In this document: positions 1 through 6,843 of the stretch, piece after piece
Layout: each line of letters opens with the position of its first letter
How positions within the stretch are numbered: the stretch's first letter is position 1
NCBI GenBank assembly: GCA_028279085.1
Contig: JANQSX010000129.1
Location: 1 to 8,981 of the forward strand
Direction: 5' to 3'
Length of the DNA: 8,981 nt
Source: Bdellovibrionales bacterium
GTDB lineage: Bacteria; Bdellovibrionota; Bdellovibrionia; Bdellovibrionales; UBA1609
The notes under the pieces: model-generated
Database searches by the model: none
Told to the model about the DNA's origin: nothing
The model's input: the letters and a program-made list of their open reading frames with translations, nothing else
Program-made: the position numbers and the translations under genes

Positions 1-411
1 CAAAGCTGTCCTTACAGATGAACAAGCTATGTGCCCTTTTTTTCCTCCGGTACGAGCCAAAGCCTGTTCTTTATTCTCTGTCATCAATACACCAAAAATC
101 ACCGGTCGATTCATTTTAAGCTGCACCTGCATACAGCCTTGTTCCACCAAGCGACAACAAGCTGTATAGTGAGAAGTCTCTCCACGAATGACAGACCCCA
201 AAGCAATAACCACTTCATAATCTTTTTGAAAAAGCCACTGTGCCGCCAAGGGAATTTCTACGACCCCAGGCACTTCCACTATTTCAAAATTTTCTACACC
301 TGATTCCTCTAACTCGGACAAAGCTCCTTTTTTCAAACGATCTGAAATATCAGAATTAAACACAGATAAGACTAGACCGACTTTTGCACTTATAGAAACA
401 TTGTTTTTCAT
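1..411 (-). CDS. ribH: 6,7-dimethyl-8-ribityllumazine synthase, C-terminus cut by window edge
   Basis: Lumazine synthase condenses 5-amino-6-ribitylamino-uracil with 3,4-dihydroxy-2-butanone 4-phosphate, the product of the neighbouring ribB-X, in the penultimate step of riboflavin synthesis in the cytoplasm. I translated 137 codons from the ATG at 411. Visible family signatures are the substrate-loop SVFN (residues 16-19), VPGVVEIP (47-54), GSVIRGETSHY (72-82, with the expected catalytic His at about 81) and GVLMTENKEQALARTGG (107-123). The usual length is about 150-160 aa, so roughly 20 residues lie beyond the left edge. The gene begins 7 nt after the ribB-X stop and has only a weak purine-rich Shine-Dalgarno inside the end of ribB-X, so co-transcription and probable translational coupling are likely. 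The C-terminal residues seen (GHIACSS) differ from the common GNKG motif, but the fold signatures make the call secure. Confidence 0.95.
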   Translation of the reverse strand, partial: MKNNVSISAKVGLVLSVFNSDISDRLKKGALSELEESGVENFEIVEVPGVVEIPLAAQWLFQKDYEVVIALGSVIRGETSHYTACCRLVEQGCMQVQLKMNRPVIFGVLMTENKEQALARTGGKKGHIACSSVRTAL

Positions 412-418
412 AAATATT

Positions 419-1561
419 TTATTTCACTTTCAACGGCACTGTTTCCACAATTTCCAAACCATATCCCTTAAGACCCACTCTTTTTTGATTGGAATTGGTT
501 AGTAAACGGAGCTTTGTCACTCCCAAAGAGCGAAGAATTTGTGCTCCCACTCCATAATCTTTTTCATCCATCATTAAAGGAAGAGACTTTTTTTTCTTTT
601 TAACAGATTCTTCTTCTTTATTGTAATTCAAATACGACCTTACACGGTTTACTAAACGATCGTCAATACTCTCCAAACATAAATAAATCAACACTCCTTT
701 TCCTTCTTGATTAATTTTTTCCAAAGAATATCGAAGATACTCCCCACTCCTTGTTACCTGTCCACCGAATAAATCTCCTGTTAAACAGGCAGAATGTACA
801 CGAGTTAAAACCGGTTGTTTATCATTAATATTTCCTTTTGAAAAAACCAAATGCTTTAGGTTGTTAATTTTATCTTGATACACCCTTACAGTAAACCCTT
901 CATAAATATCAGATTGAAATGGTACGGATATTTTTTCTTCTACAAAACTTTCATGAGTAATACGATAATGAATGAGATCTTCAATAGTACCAATTTTAAT
1001 ATTATGTTCTTCAGAGAATTTTTTTAAATCAGGAACTCTTGCCATAGAACCATCAGAATTGATGATCTCACAAATAACCGCTGCCGGATTCAGTCCGGCC
1101 AAACGACAAAAATCCACACTGGCTTCTGTATGACCTGCTCTTTTTAATACCCCTCCTTTATGAGAACGTATAGGAAACACATGACCAGGGGTAATGATAT
1201 CCGTTTTACCGGAAGTAGTGGCGGCTACCACTTTAATAGTTTGTGCACGATCAGCAGCGGAAATACCTGTAGAAATACCGGAAGCCGCTTCCACACTTAC
1301 TGTAAAAGCTGTTTTATTAGGTGAGAGATTTTTCTCATGATCCACCATTAAAGAAAGACCTAAACGTTCTACTTGCTCATGAGTTAGTGCTATACAGATA
1401 AGCCCCCTGGCTTGAAGAGACATAAAATTAATAGCCTCAGCATCAACAAAGTCGGCTGGTAAAACTAAATCACCCTCGTTCTCCCGATTTTCATCATCTA
1501 CAATAATAACCATCCGTCCGGATTTCAGATCGGCAATTAACTCAGATACCGTATTAAACAT
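419..1561 (-). CDS. ribB: 3,4-dihydroxy-2-butanone 4-phosphate synthase fused to a degenerate GTP cyclohydrolase II domain (RibB-X type)
   Basis: Residues 1 to about 202 are a DHBP synthase domain, which converts ribulose 5-phosphate to DHBP plus formate. Signatures include DDENRENEGDL (22-32), ITPGHVFPIR (123-132) and RAGHTEASVD (141-150). Residues from about 208 to 380 align with GTP cyclohydrolase II (RibA): RVHSACLTGDLFG (254-266), YGVGAQIL (336-343) and GLKGYGLEIVE (363-373). The catalytic core of that second domain is gone. The zinc-binding RCDCG is VTRSG at 269-273, leaving only Cys259 of three ligands, and the QEGRGIGL region is LESIDDRL (296-303). It should therefore supply only RibB activity. 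The family knows such fusions as RibBX, so annotation as bifunctional RibBA would mislead. The ATG at 1561 has a strong GGAGG (1571-1575) at 9 nt spacing. A lysine-rich insert (321-325) replaces part of the RibA core. The upstream gap of 78 bp is too short for an FMN riboswitch. Confidence 0.95.
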   Translation of the reverse strand: MFNTVSELIADLKSGRMVIIVDDENRENEGDLVLPADFVDAEAINFMSLQARGLICIALTHEQVERLGLSLMVDHEKNLSPNKTAFTVSVEAASGISTGISAADRAQTIKVVAATTSGKTDIITPGHVFPIRSHKGGVLKRAGHTEASVDFCRLAGLNPAAVICEIINSDGSMARVPDLKKFSEEHNIKIGTIEDLIHYRITHESFVEEKISVPFQSDIYEGFTVRVYQDKINNLKHLVFSKGNINDKQPVLTRVHSACLTGDLFGGQVTRSGEYLRYSLEKINQEGKGVLIYLCLESIDDRLVNRVRSYLNYNKEEESVKKKKKSLPLMMDEKDYGVGAQILRSLGVTKLRLLTNSNQKRVGLKGYGLEIVETVPLKVK

Positions 1562-1591
1562 ATATATCTTCCTCCATTCTCAAGCCGGGCC

Positions 1592-1621
1592 AGTATAAAA
1601 TAGAAGCTAACAAAAAATCAA
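1592..1621 (-). promoter_or_regulatory. Predicted sigma-70 promoter of ribB-ribH
   Basis: Read on the minus strand, TTGATT (1616-1621) and TATACT (1592-1597) are separated by 18 nt. They match the -35 consensus at 4 of 6 and the -10 consensus at 5 of 6. Transcription would begin near 1585 and give a leader of only about 24 nt, with the GGAGG of ribB-X inside it. There is thus no room for an FMN riboswitch. This is prediction from sequence only. Confidence 0.5.
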
Positions 1622-1639
1622 AAAAGAAATGATGATTTT

Positions 1640-2782
1640 TTATTGATTTTCATTTCTCATTTTTTCATCAACATAAACAGTAGCCAATATATCCGACACC
1701 TCTTTCACTAAAAATTGATGACTTTCTTTTGACAAAATCACCCCTGCATTGGCTATCAACAAACCACTTACGAGTGTGGGAAACACAGAAGAGCCGGTTC
1801 TCCCTTGTTCTATAGCTTCTCTAAAAGGCTTTTCCATAAAAGAATATAAAGCATCTTTATCCAGTTTTTGAACAAATACAGCGATTTCATTTTGTGCCTT
1901 TCTTGACAGAGACTTTGAGGAACCAATAATACGACTGTGCATCTTATTATAGAAACTAGATATTAGAGATTGTAATTCTTTTTTTGACAGAACTTTAACT
2001 GACCGCCCTTTTAAACTGTCTTTTATAAAAGAATCAACCAGGCCTCTTGTGCCTTTAGCGGGTTGTAAAACCAACTGACCCGCTACCCTACTAACTTTTA
2101 TCGCATTAAACAGAGAACCTCCGGGTAATATCACACCAACCAGCATACTGCATATTAAACCATTGCGAGTAACATTATTATAACAATAAAAGGTGTCGTA
2201 TTGCCTTTCCAAAAAATCGGAAATGCCGGAAAAAATCATATTTAAATTATCCCCTCCTACACTATAAAGCGCCTGTAAAGCTTTTTCCATTTGATTTCCA
2301 TCTGCTTTCATATAAGCCTTATAAAATTCAATAAATACATAATTCTTAACAGAAGATAAGTAGCTGGCGGACATTTCCCTTGATGCAGTATCTACAGCTA
2401 AAGAACCTAGAAATTTTACAATTGACCATAAAAGTTTAAACAAAAAAGCAAAAGATTGACCAAAAAATTCAACACAAGAAACTGCAGTATAAGCACCTTC
2501 CATAATATAAGACTGTAAAGAAGTGTCTGCCGGTTCACAGGTTATACGTTGTGTTTTATCTACAGCCTGACATTCATCGGAGTTAAGCTTTCTTAAGCAT
2601 TCATGATAATCAGTAATATCTTTAATGTCATTTTCTGTTGAACAACCTTTATCACAATTTGTAGAAGAACCAGCTTCCGTTTTCTCATTAAATAAAAGCG
2701 GCATTGCCTCAATAGAAAAAACACTAAAAAATAAACTGAAAAGTAAAATAACTCTTATACACAAAATACTTTTAAAAACCAC
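1640..2782 (-). CDS. Secreted cysteine-containing protein of unknown function
   Basis: I do not recognise this 380-aa protein. It starts at a GTG (2782) with an AAGGA (2792-2796) 9 nt upstream; the nearby ATG is out of frame and hits a stop after six codons, so GTG is the best start. Residues 1-26 form a type I signal peptide (Lys4, Arg10, hydrophobic 11-24, likely cut after IEA at 26), so export to the periplasm or envelope is expected. The mature N-terminus has cysteines at 43, 47, 62, 71, 82 and 103, which could form disulfides; two more are at 200 and 211. Hydrophobic stretches at about 97-133, 209-227 and 333-350 could be membrane or buried helices. The rest looks helical and is rich in Lys and Ser. 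It follows pyrF by 59 bp on the same strand with no convincing terminator between, so co-transcription is possible. Base composition is like its neighbours. Confidence 0.8.
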   Translation of the reverse strand: MVFKSILCIRVILLFSLFFSVFSIEAMPLLFNEKTEAGSSTNCDKGCSTENDIKDITDYHECLRKLNSDECQAVDKTQRITCEPADTSLQSYIMEGAYTAVSCVEFFGQSFAFLFKLLWSIVKFLGSLAVDTASREMSASYLSSVKNYVFIEFYKAYMKADGNQMEKALQALYSVGGDNLNMIFSGISDFLERQYDTFYCYNNVTRNGLICSMLVGVILPGGSLFNAIKVSRVAGQLVLQPAKGTRGLVDSFIKDSLKGRSVKVLSKKELQSLISSFYNKMHSRIIGSSKSLSRKAQNEIAVFVQKLDKDALYSFMEKPFREAIEQGRTGSSVFPTLVSGLLIANAGVILSKESHQFLVKEVSDILATVYVDEKMRNENQ

Positions 2783-2841
2783 TGTTCAACATCCTTATTT
2801 CACAAAGACTATACTATTAACAATTTTACAGATTAAATCCG

Positions 2842-3543
2842 TTACAAGAAAGGAGATAGCTCTTTTTGCAACTGAGTACACACCCCAACAGGATCTGTTG
2901 TTTTATAAATAGAACGCCCTATAACTAAAGCGGAAGCACCGGCCTCAATAGCTTTCCGAGGGGTAAATACTCTCTTTTGATCTTGTACCGAGTTCATATC
3001 TAATCGGATACCTGGAGTAACAAGATAAGCATCAGGGTATCTTTTTCGTAAATAAGTCACCTCACTTCCCGAACAAACAAGGCCGTTTAAACCACTTTTT
3101 ATTACTAAGTCAGATAAACTTTCCACATGAGAAAATATAGACTGTGTTTGCATCAAGGCAGGTAAATTTTCATTTGAAAAACTGGTAATGATTGTAACCG
3201 CTAAAATCCTAAATTCTCTTTGTCCATTTAACCGTTTTTCCAATTCCGCCAATTGCTTTAAACTTTCCTCTCCGGCCAAAGCATGAACAGTAAGCATATC
3301 AACCCCTAAATCAAAAGCCGCTTGAACGGAAGACAACATAGTGGATGGAATATCAAAAAACTTAAAATCCAAAAAAACTTTTCCATGAGATTTTAATTTT
3401 GAGATAATAGAAGCTCCGTTTTTTAACCCGATCCTAGGACCTATTTTAAAACCTTCAACATAAGGGGATATCTTTTGAGCCAAAGAAATAACTTCTTTTT
3501 CCGTATCCAAATCTAATGCTACATACACCGGTAATTTTTTCAT
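2842..3543 (-). CDS. pyrF: Orotidine 5'-phosphate decarboxylase
   Basis: PyrF decarboxylates OMP to UMP, the last step of de novo pyrimidine synthesis. The 233-aa protein from the ATG at 3543 is the normal family length. Seen motifs are VALDLD (8-13), GFKIG (31-35), the catalytic DFKFFDIPST (59-68, Asp59-Lys61-Asp64), TPGIR (176-180) and VIGRSI (207-212). The frame stays open 55 codons further upstream to a TTG at 3708, through a repeat that would encode GDGELR-like hexapeptides. I reject that extension because AAGGGA (3550-3555) lies 6 nt before the ATG and the TTG has no Shine-Dalgarno. The gene follows proS with 167 nt between stop and start, all repeat sequence, and is probably read from the same transcript. 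Confidence 0.95.
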   Translation of the reverse strand: MKKLPVYVALDLDTEKEVISLAQKISPYVEGFKIGPRIGLKNGASIISKLKSHGKVFLDFKFFDIPSTMLSSVQAAFDLGVDMLTVHALAGEESLKQLAELEKRLNGQREFRILAVTIITSFSNENLPALMQTQSIFSHVESLSDLVIKSGLNGLVCSGSEVTYLRKRYPDAYLVTPGIRLDMNSVQDQKRVFTPRKAIEAGASALVIGRSIYKTTDPVGVCTQLQKELSPFL

Positions 3544-3560
3544 CTTTGATCCCTTACCAT

Positions 3561-3650
3561 CCCCGCGAAGCTCACCATCCCCGCGAAACTCACCATCCCC
3601 GCGAAGCTCACCATCCCCGCAAAGCTCGTCATTCCTGCGAAGCTCGTCAT
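3561..3650. repeat. Five tandem copies of an 18-bp repeat upstream of pyrF
   Basis: Units run 3561-3578, 3579-3596, 3597-3614, 3615-3632 and 3633-3650 (plus strand). Three are CCCCGCGAAGCTCACCAT with at most one change; the two nearest the palindromic element are slightly different (CCCCGCAAAGCTCGTCAT and TCCTGCGAAGCTCGTCAT). The array is much more GC-rich than its surroundings. The right-hand units share CGTCAT with the border of the adjacent palindromic element, so the array looks like an amplified and then diverged end of that element. It lies in the proS-pyrF spacer immediately before the pyrF ribosome-binding site. Since 18 is divisible by 3, two minus-strand frames stay open through it. 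Confidence 0.95.
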
Positions 3651-3720
3651 TCCGGCCTTGAGCCGGAATCCAGTGAATGTGTGAAACTATTTCTGGATTC
3701 TGAATCAAGTTCAGAATGAC
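3646..3720. repeat. 75-bp palindromic interspersed-type repeat element with terminal GTCATT / AATGAC
   Basis: The element opens with GTCATT (3646-3651) and closes with its complement AATGAC (3715-3720). Inside are a perfect 8-bp hairpin ATTCCGGC/GCCGGAAT with 5-nt loop (3649-3669), a long-range 8-bp pair GAATCCAG (3666-3673) with CTGGATTC (3693-3700), and a second perfect 8-bp hairpin ATTCTGAA/TTCAGAAT with 5-nt loop (3697-3717). This architecture and the GTCATTCC...GGAATCCAG wording match a class of small palindromic repeats I know from many proteobacterial genomes; that identity is from memory. Its right end overlaps proS: the last residues and the TGA stop (3711-3713) are read from element sequence. 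I see no clear target-site duplication. Confidence 0.85.
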
Positions 3721-5429
3721 ATGTTTATTACCTCTAAAACCCGATTCAACACTTTATCAAAGGAAAGTTTTTCACGCTTTCCTGTACGACGTTCTATGAG
3801 TTCCATCAAACCCGCTTTTCCATCTCTAGCACCCACATTAACTCTTAATGGGAAACCTAAAAGATCGGCATCCTTAAATTTCACTCCTGGTTTCTCATCT
3901 CGATCATCCAAAAAAACATCCACTTTCTTCTCCTGCAAAGATTGATATAAGTTATTTGCCCATTCAACTGTTTTTTTATCATTTGGATCCAATAAACAAA
4001 TATGCACGGAAAAAGGAGCTATCGCCACAGGCCATATTATTCCATCCTTGTTGTGACTCTGTTCTACTACAGCCTGCACTGTTCGGGTAATGCCAATACC
4101 GTAACAACCCATTTTTACCGTTTGTTTTTTTCCTTTTTGATCCAAATAAAAAACATCCATTTTTTTAGAATATTTATCTCCTAAATAAAAAACATGACCA
4201 ACTTCAATACCCCGACACGAACGAAGTGACTGATCATCCAGTCCCATATCTCCTTCTTTGGCATAACGAAAGTCCCCTACAGATTGCACTTTAAAATCTC
4301 TTTCCGGAACGACATTTTTTACATGATAATCATCCTTGTTCGCACCAGTGATAAGAGAAGAAAGTGTTTTCAGTTCCCGATCCATGTAAACAGGAATAGA
4401 AAGCCCCACCGGACCACAACTACCCGGGTTAGCACCACTCATTTTTTTAATCTCCACATCTGTGAGAAAAACCGGCTCTTTCTCCAATTTCAGACACTTT
4501 TTCAACTTATATAAGTTAAGTTCATCTGAACCCCGTAGTAATACGGCAATATTTTTTATCTCACCGGAAGGAAAACAACAGGATAAAAATAAAATTTTTG
4601 CTAAACTACTTTCCGGAACTTTTAAAAATCGAGAAAGTTGTTCAATGGTTTTTATATCAGGGGTATGAACTTCTTCCAATTCATCAGTGGATTTAACAGT
4701 AGATGCTTCAGGAGAAGAAAACACCGGACATACTTCTTTATTAGCGGCAAAAGAATCTGTCAAAAGCAACTCATCTTCCCCGTGATCCGCCAGAATGTGA
4801 AATTCTTCTGATTGATCCCCGCCAATTTCTCCGCTATCCGCTTTCACAACACGAAAAGGCACACCTAATCTGGAAAAAATAGCCTGATATATTGATCGCA
4901 TTTTTTCATAACTCTTTTTAGCTTTTTCCTCATCCAAATCAAAACTATAAGCATCCTTCATAATAAATTCTCTAGCCCTCATAAGACCAAAGCGTGGACG
5001 AATCTCATCCCTAAACTTACTTTGAATTTGATAAAGACAAAAAGGTAAGTCTCTATAACTTTTAATATTATTTTTTACATAGTCGGAAATAGCTTCCTCA
5101 TGAGTAGGACCTAAACAAAATTCCTGACCGGAACGATTTTTCATTTTTTGCAAAAGATCACTATATAACTCCCATCGTTCACTTTGTTCCCAAATCTCCT
5201 TTGGCTGCACCATAGGCATAAGAATTTCCACACAATTTTTTTTGTTTAATTCTTCACGAACAATATTTTCAAACTTTTGAATGGCACGAACCATGAAAGG
5301 ACCATAAGTAAAAAGACCGGAGGAAAGTTTTTTAATAAAACCCCCTCGCACCAATAAAGCATGACTGGGAAGTGCTGTATCCGCTGGCACTTCTCTTAAA
5401 GTTTTAACTCCTGTCTCAGACCATTTCAT
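3711..5429 (-). CDS. proS: Prolyl-tRNA synthetase, long bacterial type with INS editing domain
   Basis: ProRS charges tRNA-Pro in the cytoplasm. At 572 aa it is the length of the E. coli type. Class II core elements are seen: GPTHEE (107-112), KFRDEIRPRFGLMRAREF (138-155, motif 2) and GCYGIGITRT (441-450, motif 3), followed by the anticodon-binding domain (about 470-572). Between motifs 2 and 3 is the INS (YbaK-like) domain, about 245-390, which hydrolyses Ala-tRNA-Pro. Lys278 and Asp350 align with E. coli Lys279 and Asp350, and NPGSCGPV (334-341) matches GPGSLGPV, so editing is probably intact. The ATG at 5429 has AAAGGA (5438-5443) at 8 nt spacing. The last three residues and stop come from a palindromic repeat element, implying that the original C-terminus was replaced or trimmed on insertion. 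A perfect 16-bp palindrome lies 26 bp upstream. Confidence 0.97.
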   Translation of the reverse strand: MKWSETGVKTLREVPADTALPSHALLVRGGFIKKLSSGLFTYGPFMVRAIQKFENIVREELNKKNCVEILMPMVQPKEIWEQSERWELYSDLLQKMKNRSGQEFCLGPTHEEAISDYVKNNIKSYRDLPFCLYQIQSKFRDEIRPRFGLMRAREFIMKDAYSFDLDEEKAKKSYEKMRSIYQAIFSRLGVPFRVVKADSGEIGGDQSEEFHILADHGEDELLLTDSFAANKEVCPVFSSPEASTVKSTDELEEVHTPDIKTIEQLSRFLKVPESSLAKILFLSCCFPSGEIKNIAVLLRGSDELNLYKLKKCLKLEKEPVFLTDVEIKKMSGANPGSCGPVGLSIPVYMDRELKTLSSLITGANKDDYHVKNVVPERDFKVQSVGDFRYAKEGDMGLDDQSLRSCRGIEVGHVFYLGDKYSKKMDVFYLDQKGKKQTVKMGCYGIGITRTVQAVVEQSHNKDGIIWPVAIAPFSVHICLLDPNDKKTVEWANNLYQSLQEKKVDVFLDDRDEKPGVKFKDADLLGFPLRVNVGARDGKAGLMELIERRTGKREKLSFDKVLNRVLEVINMSF

Positions 5430-5454
5430 TTTATTATTCCTTTAGTTATCGTGT

Positions 5455-5470
5455 GTCACGATATCGTGAC
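5455..5470. promoter_or_regulatory. Perfect 16-bp palindrome upstream of proS (candidate operator or leader hairpin)
   Basis: GTCACGATATCGTGAC is a perfect inverted repeat 26 bp before the proS ATG and just upstream of its Shine-Dalgarno (5438-5443). It would sit at about +4 to +20 if the TATACT-like box at 5481-5486 (TATAGT on the minus strand) is used. It could be the site of a dimeric repressor, or a 6-bp RNA stem with a 4-nt loop. It does not match the TGTGA-N6-TCACA CRP/FNR pattern. Function is inferred only from symmetry and position. Confidence 0.45.
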
Positions 5471-5480
5471 CTCCATTTGG

Positions 5481-5486
5481 ACTATA
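5481..5486 (-). promoter_or_regulatory. Possible -10 box of proS
   Basis: The minus strand reads TATAGT, 5 of 6 with the consensus, about 52 bp before the ATG. I find no good -35 at 16-18 nt, so this is weak. If true, it puts the 16-bp palindrome right after the transcription start, and proS would have a promoter separate from trpS. Confidence 0.25.
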
Positions 5487-5515
5487 CAACTTGATTAACC
5501 AATTTCCTATATGTA

Positions 5516-5705
5516 TTCAGTAATTCGCTGACAAGAACACACTAACATAATAAATGCTTTATCTCCATCAAAGCCAGTTAAAAACGAGTTCGGCTTTGGT
5601 GCAGAACGACTGGAGGTCTGTTCTGCAGCAAAACGCATGTTCGAGCTTTTTGGCTGGCTTTGATGGAGATAAAGCAAAAAGTGATTTTGTCAGCGAATTA
5701 CTGAA
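5516..5705. repeat. Nested foldback (large imperfect palindrome) of about 190 bp
   Basis: Most of the trpS-proS gap is one palindrome built of three nested stems. The outer arms 5516-5534 and 5687-5705 pair perfectly over 19 bp (TTCAGTAATTCGCTGACAA). After an asymmetric internal loop (20 nt and 10 nt), 5555-5577 pairs perfectly with 5654-5676 over 23 bp, and five A-T pairs continue past two mismatches to 5584/5647. At the centre 5595-5607 pairs with 5620-5632 over 13 bp with one mismatch, leaving a 12-nt loop. The middle is more GC-rich than the flanks. No transposase, reverse transcriptase or obvious target-site duplication accompanies it, and a 92-codon plus-strand frame through it has no recognisable product. 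It could be a MITE-like or foldback element, or a structured RNA. There is no T-tract, so it is not a simple terminator. Confidence 0.85.
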
Positions 5706-5729
5706 CATTTACAGAATGACGGAATCCTT

Positions 5730-6725
5730 TCAAGAGATTCCAATAGTCCTCCTGATTTTTTGCATAAGAGGTTTAGCTTTTTCACGAGCCTTCTTAGCTC
5801 CTTCATTTAAAATAGCGTCTATTCTCTTCTGATCCATCATTAAAGACTCATATACTTTTCTTTTTTCCAACAAATGATCCTCAAGACATACATATAAAAG
5901 TTCTTTAACCTCTCCCCAACCAATCCCTTGCTGATATCTCTGTTTTAACTTTTCTATATTGCCTTTTGAAGCAAAAGCTTTATACATGGAAAATAAAATA
6001 GATTTTTCCGGATTTTTAGGCTCACTAGGAGCTGAAGAATCCGTCTTAATTTTCATAATAATTTTTTTAAGTTCTTTGGAAGAACAAAAAAGAGGAACAT
6101 GATTATTTTTACTTTTACTCATTTTTTCTCCATCCAAGCCTGGGAGTAATTGTGTTTTTACTAAAGTTCCTGGCGGTTTTAATAAATCCGTTTTAAATAC
6201 ATGATTAAACTTAAGAGCAATGTCTCTTGTAATTTCCAAATGTTGAGCTTGATCTTCACTAACAGGCACTTCGTCAGCGGAAAAAAGTAAAATATCCGCC
6301 GACATAAGAATAGGATAATTATAAACTCCCATATTAATACCACTGTCTAAATTCTTCCTGCCAGCTTGCTGATTGGCCTGAACTAGGGCCTTATAGGAAT
6401 GTCCTCTATTCATCAGACCTTTAGGAGTCATACAAGATAAAATCCAATTCAATTCAAACAATTCGGGAATGTCAGATTGACGATAAATAATAGTTTTTTC
6501 AGGATCCAAACCACAAGCCAGCCAAGCCGCAGACACTTGATAAATCATTTCACTCAAATCCTGAGCCTTCTGCACTGTCGTTAAAGAATGATAATCAGCT
6601 ACAAACAGGTAACTTTCAACAGAAGAATCCGCTGTTAATTCAAGAGCCGGCTGAATGGCTCCGATATAATTGCCTAAGTGAGGCATTCCAGTGGGCTTAA
6701 TTCCTGTTAATATAATTTTAGACAT
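5730..6725 (-). CDS. trpS: Tryptophanyl-tRNA synthetase
   Basis: TrpRS, a class I synthetase, charges tRNA-Trp. At 331 aa it is of normal length. The HIGH-type motif is PHLGNYIGA (15-23), the tryptophan-pocket region includes NYPILMSADIL (136-146) and PVSEDQAQHLEITRDIA (154-170), and KMSKS is intact at 201-205 followed by KNN. The ATG at 6725 has only a weak Shine-Dalgarno (AAGG at 6738-6741, 12 nt away, or AAAG nearer), suggesting modest initiation. It diverges from plsC across 118 bp. Its stop (5730-5732) sits inside a small GGAATC/GATTCC stem (5721-5741) without a T-run, and the next feature downstream is the foldback element. Confidence 0.97.
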   Translation of the reverse strand: MSKIILTGIKPTGMPHLGNYIGAIQPALELTADSSVESYLFVADYHSLTTVQKAQDLSEMIYQVSAAWLACGLDPEKTIIYRQSDIPELFELNWILSCMTPKGLMNRGHSYKALVQANQQAGRKNLDSGINMGVYNYPILMSADILLFSADEVPVSEDQAQHLEITRDIALKFNHVFKTDLLKPPGTLVKTQLLPGLDGEKMSKSKNNHVPLFCSSKELKKIIMKIKTDSSAPSEPKNPEKSILFSMYKAFASKGNIEKLKQRYQQGIGWGEVKELLYVCLEDHLLEKRKVYESLMMDQKRIDAILNEGAKKAREKAKPLMQKIRRTIGIS

Positions 6726-6795
6726 TATTTTTCTTTACCTTATTTATAAAATATATTTTATTCTTTCACTGATTTTTAATGAAACACAACCTTTT

Positions 6796-6824
6796 TTTAC
6801 CTTTAACTGTATTTGGTCTATACA
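6796..6824 (+). promoter_or_regulatory. Possible promoter of plsC in the trpS-plsC divergent gap
   Basis: TTTACC (6796-6801) and TATACA (6819-6824) are 17 nt apart and each matches consensus at 4 of 6. An alternative pair, TTTAAC (6802-6807) and TAAGAT (6825-6830), also has 17 nt spacing. The 118-bp gap must contain promoters for both divergent genes, but it is so AT-rich that these matches are weak. Confidence 0.25.
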
Positions 6825-6843
6825 TAAGATAAATTAAAAAAAC

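Noticed and set aside
1562..1639. FMN riboswitch ahead of the riboflavin genes
   Set aside because: The gap is 78 bp and the predicted leader about 24 nt, too short, and no RFN-type conserved blocks are seen.
1613..1640. AAAAATCA/TGATTTTT stem after the secreted-protein gene as an intrinsic terminator
   Set aside because: The stem is nearly all A-T with a 12-nt loop, would be weak, and overlaps the better-supported ribB -35 box.
2826..2841. Small ACGGAT/ATCTGT stem right after pyrF as a terminator
   Set aside because: Six pairs including a G-U, with no T-run after it on the minus strand.
3544..3708. 55-residue N-terminal extension of PyrF from a TTG at 3708
   Set aside because: It is repeat-derived, starts at a TTG with no Shine-Dalgarno, and the ATG at 3543 has a good AAGGGA and gives the normal family length.
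5516..5705. Retron or integron attC interpretation of the foldback element
   Set aside because: There is no reverse transcriptase or integrase nearby and no attC-type GTTRRRY/RYYYAAC ends were seen.
5712..5741. Remnant of the 75-bp palindromic element beyond trpS (shares CAGAATGAC with 3712-3720, plus a GGAATC/GATTCC stem)
   Set aside because: Only nine bases are shared and the internal architecture is absent, so chance or a very decayed copy cannot be told apart.
5554..5832. 92-codon plus-strand open frame through the foldback element
   Set aside because: It runs from the palindrome into the antisense of trpS and its product resembles nothing; openness follows from the palindrome and AT-rich antisense.
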